DNA of 64,000 nucleotides from Oceanospirillum beijerinckii DSM 7166 (GTDB lineage Bacteria > Pseudomonadota > Gammaproteobacteria > Pseudomonadales > Halomonadaceae). How positions within the stretch are numbered: position 1 is the first letter of the stretch; each line of letters starts with the position of its first letter. The DNA lies in contig NZ_AULT01000009.1 of assembly GCF_000422425.1 (NCBI RefSeq), forward strand, positions 62,001 to 126,000. The letters run 5' to 3'. Below are positions 62,055 through 64,000 of the stretch, piece after piece. The notes below the pieces were generated by a model. It was not told the origin of the DNA. It worked only from the letters and a program-made list of their open reading frames with translations, and did no database searches. Position numbers and translations under genes: made by a program.

Positions 62055-63983
62055 ATGGGTCGCATTATCGGTATCGATTTAGGAACAACCAACTCTTGCG
62101 TTGCAGTAATGGATGGTGACAAGGCGAAGGTGATTGAGAACGCTGAAGGCGATCGCACCACCCCATCAATCATCGCTTTTACTGATGATAACGAAACGCT
62201 GGTTGGTCAGTCTGCAAAACGTCAGGCTGTGACCAACCCTAATAATACTCTGTTTGCGGTTAAGCGTCTGATTGGTCGTCGTTTTGAAGATGATGTTGTT
62301 CAGAAAGACATCAAAATGGTGCCTTACAAGATCGTTAAAGCAGACAATGGTGATGCCTGGGTTGAAGTAAAAGGCGATAAGAAAGCACCGCCACAGGTTT
62401 CCGCAGAAGTTCTGAAGAAAATGAAGAAAACTGCTGAAGATTACCTGGGTGAGCCAGTGACTGAAGCAGTAATCACTGTACCGGCTTACTTCAACGATTC
62501 TCAGCGTCAGGCCACTAAAGACGCGGGTAAGATCGCAGGTCTGGACGTAAAACGTATTATCAACGAGCCAACTGCAGCAGCGCTGGCCTACGGCATGGAC
62601 AAGGCCCGTGGTGACCGCACTGTAGCGGTATATGACCTGGGTGGTGGTACTTTCGATATCTCTATCATCGAGATCGCTGAAGTAGACGGCGAGCACCAGT
62701 TTGAAGTACTGGCGACCAACGGTGACACCTTCCTGGGTGGTGAGGACTTTGACCTGGCGGTGATTAACTACCTGGCAGATGAGTTCAAGAAAGAATCCGG
62801 TATCGATCTGCATAACGATCCTCTGGCGCTGCAGCGTCTTAAGGAAGCCGGTGAGAAAGCGAAGATCGAACTGTCCAGCAGCCAACAGACTGACGTTAAC
62901 CTGCCGTATATCACAGCAGATGCGACCGGTCCTAAGCACCTGAATGTTAAGTTGACTCGTGCCAAGCTGGAATCTCTGGTTGAAGAGTTGGTTAAGCGCT
63001 CTCTGGCTCCGTGTGCGACAGCACTGAAAGATGCTGATCTGTCTGCTTCCGAGATCGATGATGTGATCCTGGTGGGTGGTCAGACCCGTATGCCTATGGT
63101 TCAGGAGAAGGTTGCTGAGTTCTTCGGTAAAGAGCCGCGTAAAGATGTTAACCCGGACGAAGCGGTAGCAATCGGTGCTTCTATTCAGGGTGGTGTACTG
63201 GCGGGTGACGTGAAAGACGTACTGCTGTTGGACGTAAGCCCTCTGACGCTGGGTATCGAGACTATGGGTGGTGTTGCAACACCACTGATCGATAAGAACA
63301 CCACGATTCCTACTAAGAAGTCTCAGGTGTTCTCAACGGCCGATGATAACCAGACTGCAGTAACCATTCATGTGGTACAGGGTGAGCGTAAGCAAGCGCA
63401 GCAGAATAAGTCTCTGGGTCGTTTCGATCTGGCGGATATTCCACCAGCACCACGCGGCGTGCCTCAGATTGAGGTAACGTTCGATATCGATGCCAACGGT
63501 ATTCTGAATGTGTCCGCGAAAGACAAAGCGACCGGCAAAGAGCAGTCGATCGTAATTAAAGCGTCTTCTGGCCTGAGCGATGAAGAGATCGATCAAATGG
63601 TGGCGGATGCGGAAGCGAACGCAGAAGAAGATAAGAAGTTTGAAGAGATGGTGCAGGTGCGTAACCAAGGTGACAGCATGTTGCACGCCACTAAGAAAAC
63701 TCTAGAAGAAGCAGGCGATAAAGCATCTGCTGAAGAGAAGGAAAAGATTGAATCAGCAATCAGTGCTTTGGAAGAAGCCCTGAAAGGTGACGATATCGAA
63801 GATATCAAAGCAAAAACCAACGCACTGACTGAAGCCTCTGGTGAGCTGGCTCAGAAACTGTACGCTGAGCAGGCGCAACAGGTTGGTCCAGGCGCGGCAG
63901 GTGAACAGCCAAAGCAGGATTCTGCTAAAGCAGACGACGTGGTAGATGCTGAGTTTGAAGAAGTGAAAGACGACAAGAAATAA
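62055..63983 (+). CDS. dnaK: Molecular chaperone DnaK
   Basis: 642 residues, full length. Hsp70 signatures: [60 protein letters not shown]; substrate domain [21 protein letters not shown]-terminal lid and tail ending [14 protein letters not shown]-driven Hsp70 that folds proteins and also controls sigma-32 stability. Preceded by its own heat-shock promoter. dnaJ would be expected just beyond the window end. Confidence 0.97.
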   Translation: MGRIIGIDLGTTNSCVAVMDGDKAKVIENAEGDRTTPSIIAFTDDNETLVGQSAKRQAVTNPNNTLFAVKRLIGRRFEDDVVQKDIKMVPYKIVKADNGDAWVEVKGDKKAPPQVSAEVLKKMKKTAEDYLGEPVTEAVITVPAYFNDSQRQATKDAGKIAGLDVKRIINEPTAAALAYGMDKARGDRTVAVYDLGGGTFDISIIEIAEVDGEHQFEVLATNGDTFLGGEDFDLAVINYLADEFKKESGIDLHNDPLALQRLKEAGEKAKIELSSSQQTDVNLPYITADATGPKHLNVKLTRAKLESLVEELVKRSLAPCATALKDADLSASEIDDVILVGGQTRMPMVQEKVAEFFGKEPRKDVNPDEAVAIGASIQGGVLAGDVKDVLLLDVSPLTLGIETMGGVATPLIDKNTTIPTKKSQVFSTADDNQTAVTIHVVQGERKQAQQNKSLGRFDLADIPPAPRGVPQIEVTFDIDANGILNVSAKDKATGKEQSIVIKASSGLSDEEIDQMVADAEANAEEDKKFEEMVQVRNQGDSMLHATKKTLEEAGDKASAEEKEKIESAISALEEALKGDDIEDIKAKTNALTEASGELAQKLYAEQAQQVGPGAAGEQPKQDSAKADDVVDAEFEEVKDDKK

Positions 63984-64000
63984 GTCGTCTTAGCAGGGAT

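Noticed and set aside
62166-62939. 257-codon ORF opposite dnaK
   Set aside because: It is a shadow of the highly conserved dnaK reading frame and has no own signals.

Overview
The window reads as a chromosomal segment of a marine-type gammaproteobacterium, probably Oceanospirillales and fairly close to Pseudomonas. This is inferred from gene order: yicC/rph-crc-pyrE, thiS-thiG-trmB, rpoH-ftsX-ftsE-ftsY/rsmD, coaD-ferredoxin, ssrA/smpB-ratA-ratB-bamE/fur-recN-grpE-dnaK. The presence of crc, the ExoIII-like catabolite repression protein, beside pyrE and rph is a Pseudomonas/Oceanospirillales hallmark.

Region 1 (about 1-21.9 kb) is accessory DNA ending at the 3' end of yicC, a known integration site for mobilizable genomic islands. 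No integrase is visible. In order it holds: a coiled-coil membrane-anchored protein cut by the window start; a hipBA toxin-antitoxin pair whose hipA carries TAA at codon 4; an alpA-like regulator; a DUF927/HipA chimeric pseudogene; a large PLD-nuclease/SF2-helicase/DUF3427 protein followed by a decayed ORF; a HepT/MntA pair; a DarT/DarG pair; an orphan antitoxin-like HTH protein; and a long operon with two complete HsdM genes, HsdS, HsdR and a Septu-like ATPase/HNH pair. The region works as a stacked anti-phage and addiction cassette with visible decay at its left end.

Region 2 (21.9-43.7 kb) is core: yicC, rph, crc, pyrE (with a strong leader hairpin), a YfaZ-like porin, a dGTPase-like HD hydrolase, a hotdog thioesterase, a DUF423 protein, thiS, thiG, trmB, an RND efflux pair, rpoH, ftsX/ftsE/ftsY, rsmD, a TetR regulator, coaD, a YfhL-type ferredoxin and a MATE transporter.

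Region 3 (43.7-56.5 kb) is sensory and metabolic: a 38-residue membrane protein, a large Cache-type sensor kinase and a stand-alone receiver, a LysR regulator divergent from a class III aminotransferase fused to a ureidoglycolate-lyase-like domain, an EAL phosphodiesterase, a PAS-PAS-GGDEF cyclase, a periplasmic solute-binding protein and a secreted NHL-like protein.

Region 4 (56.6-64 kb) is a translation-rescue and stress block: tmRNA and smpB, ratA/ratB, bamE, fur, recN (LexA-like box), and grpE and dnaK, each behind a recognisable sigma-32 promoter. rpoH, which encodes sigma-32, is about 25 kb upstream. No tRNA, rRNA or CRISPR array was seen. All functional calls are from reading sequence motifs by eye; no database search was run.
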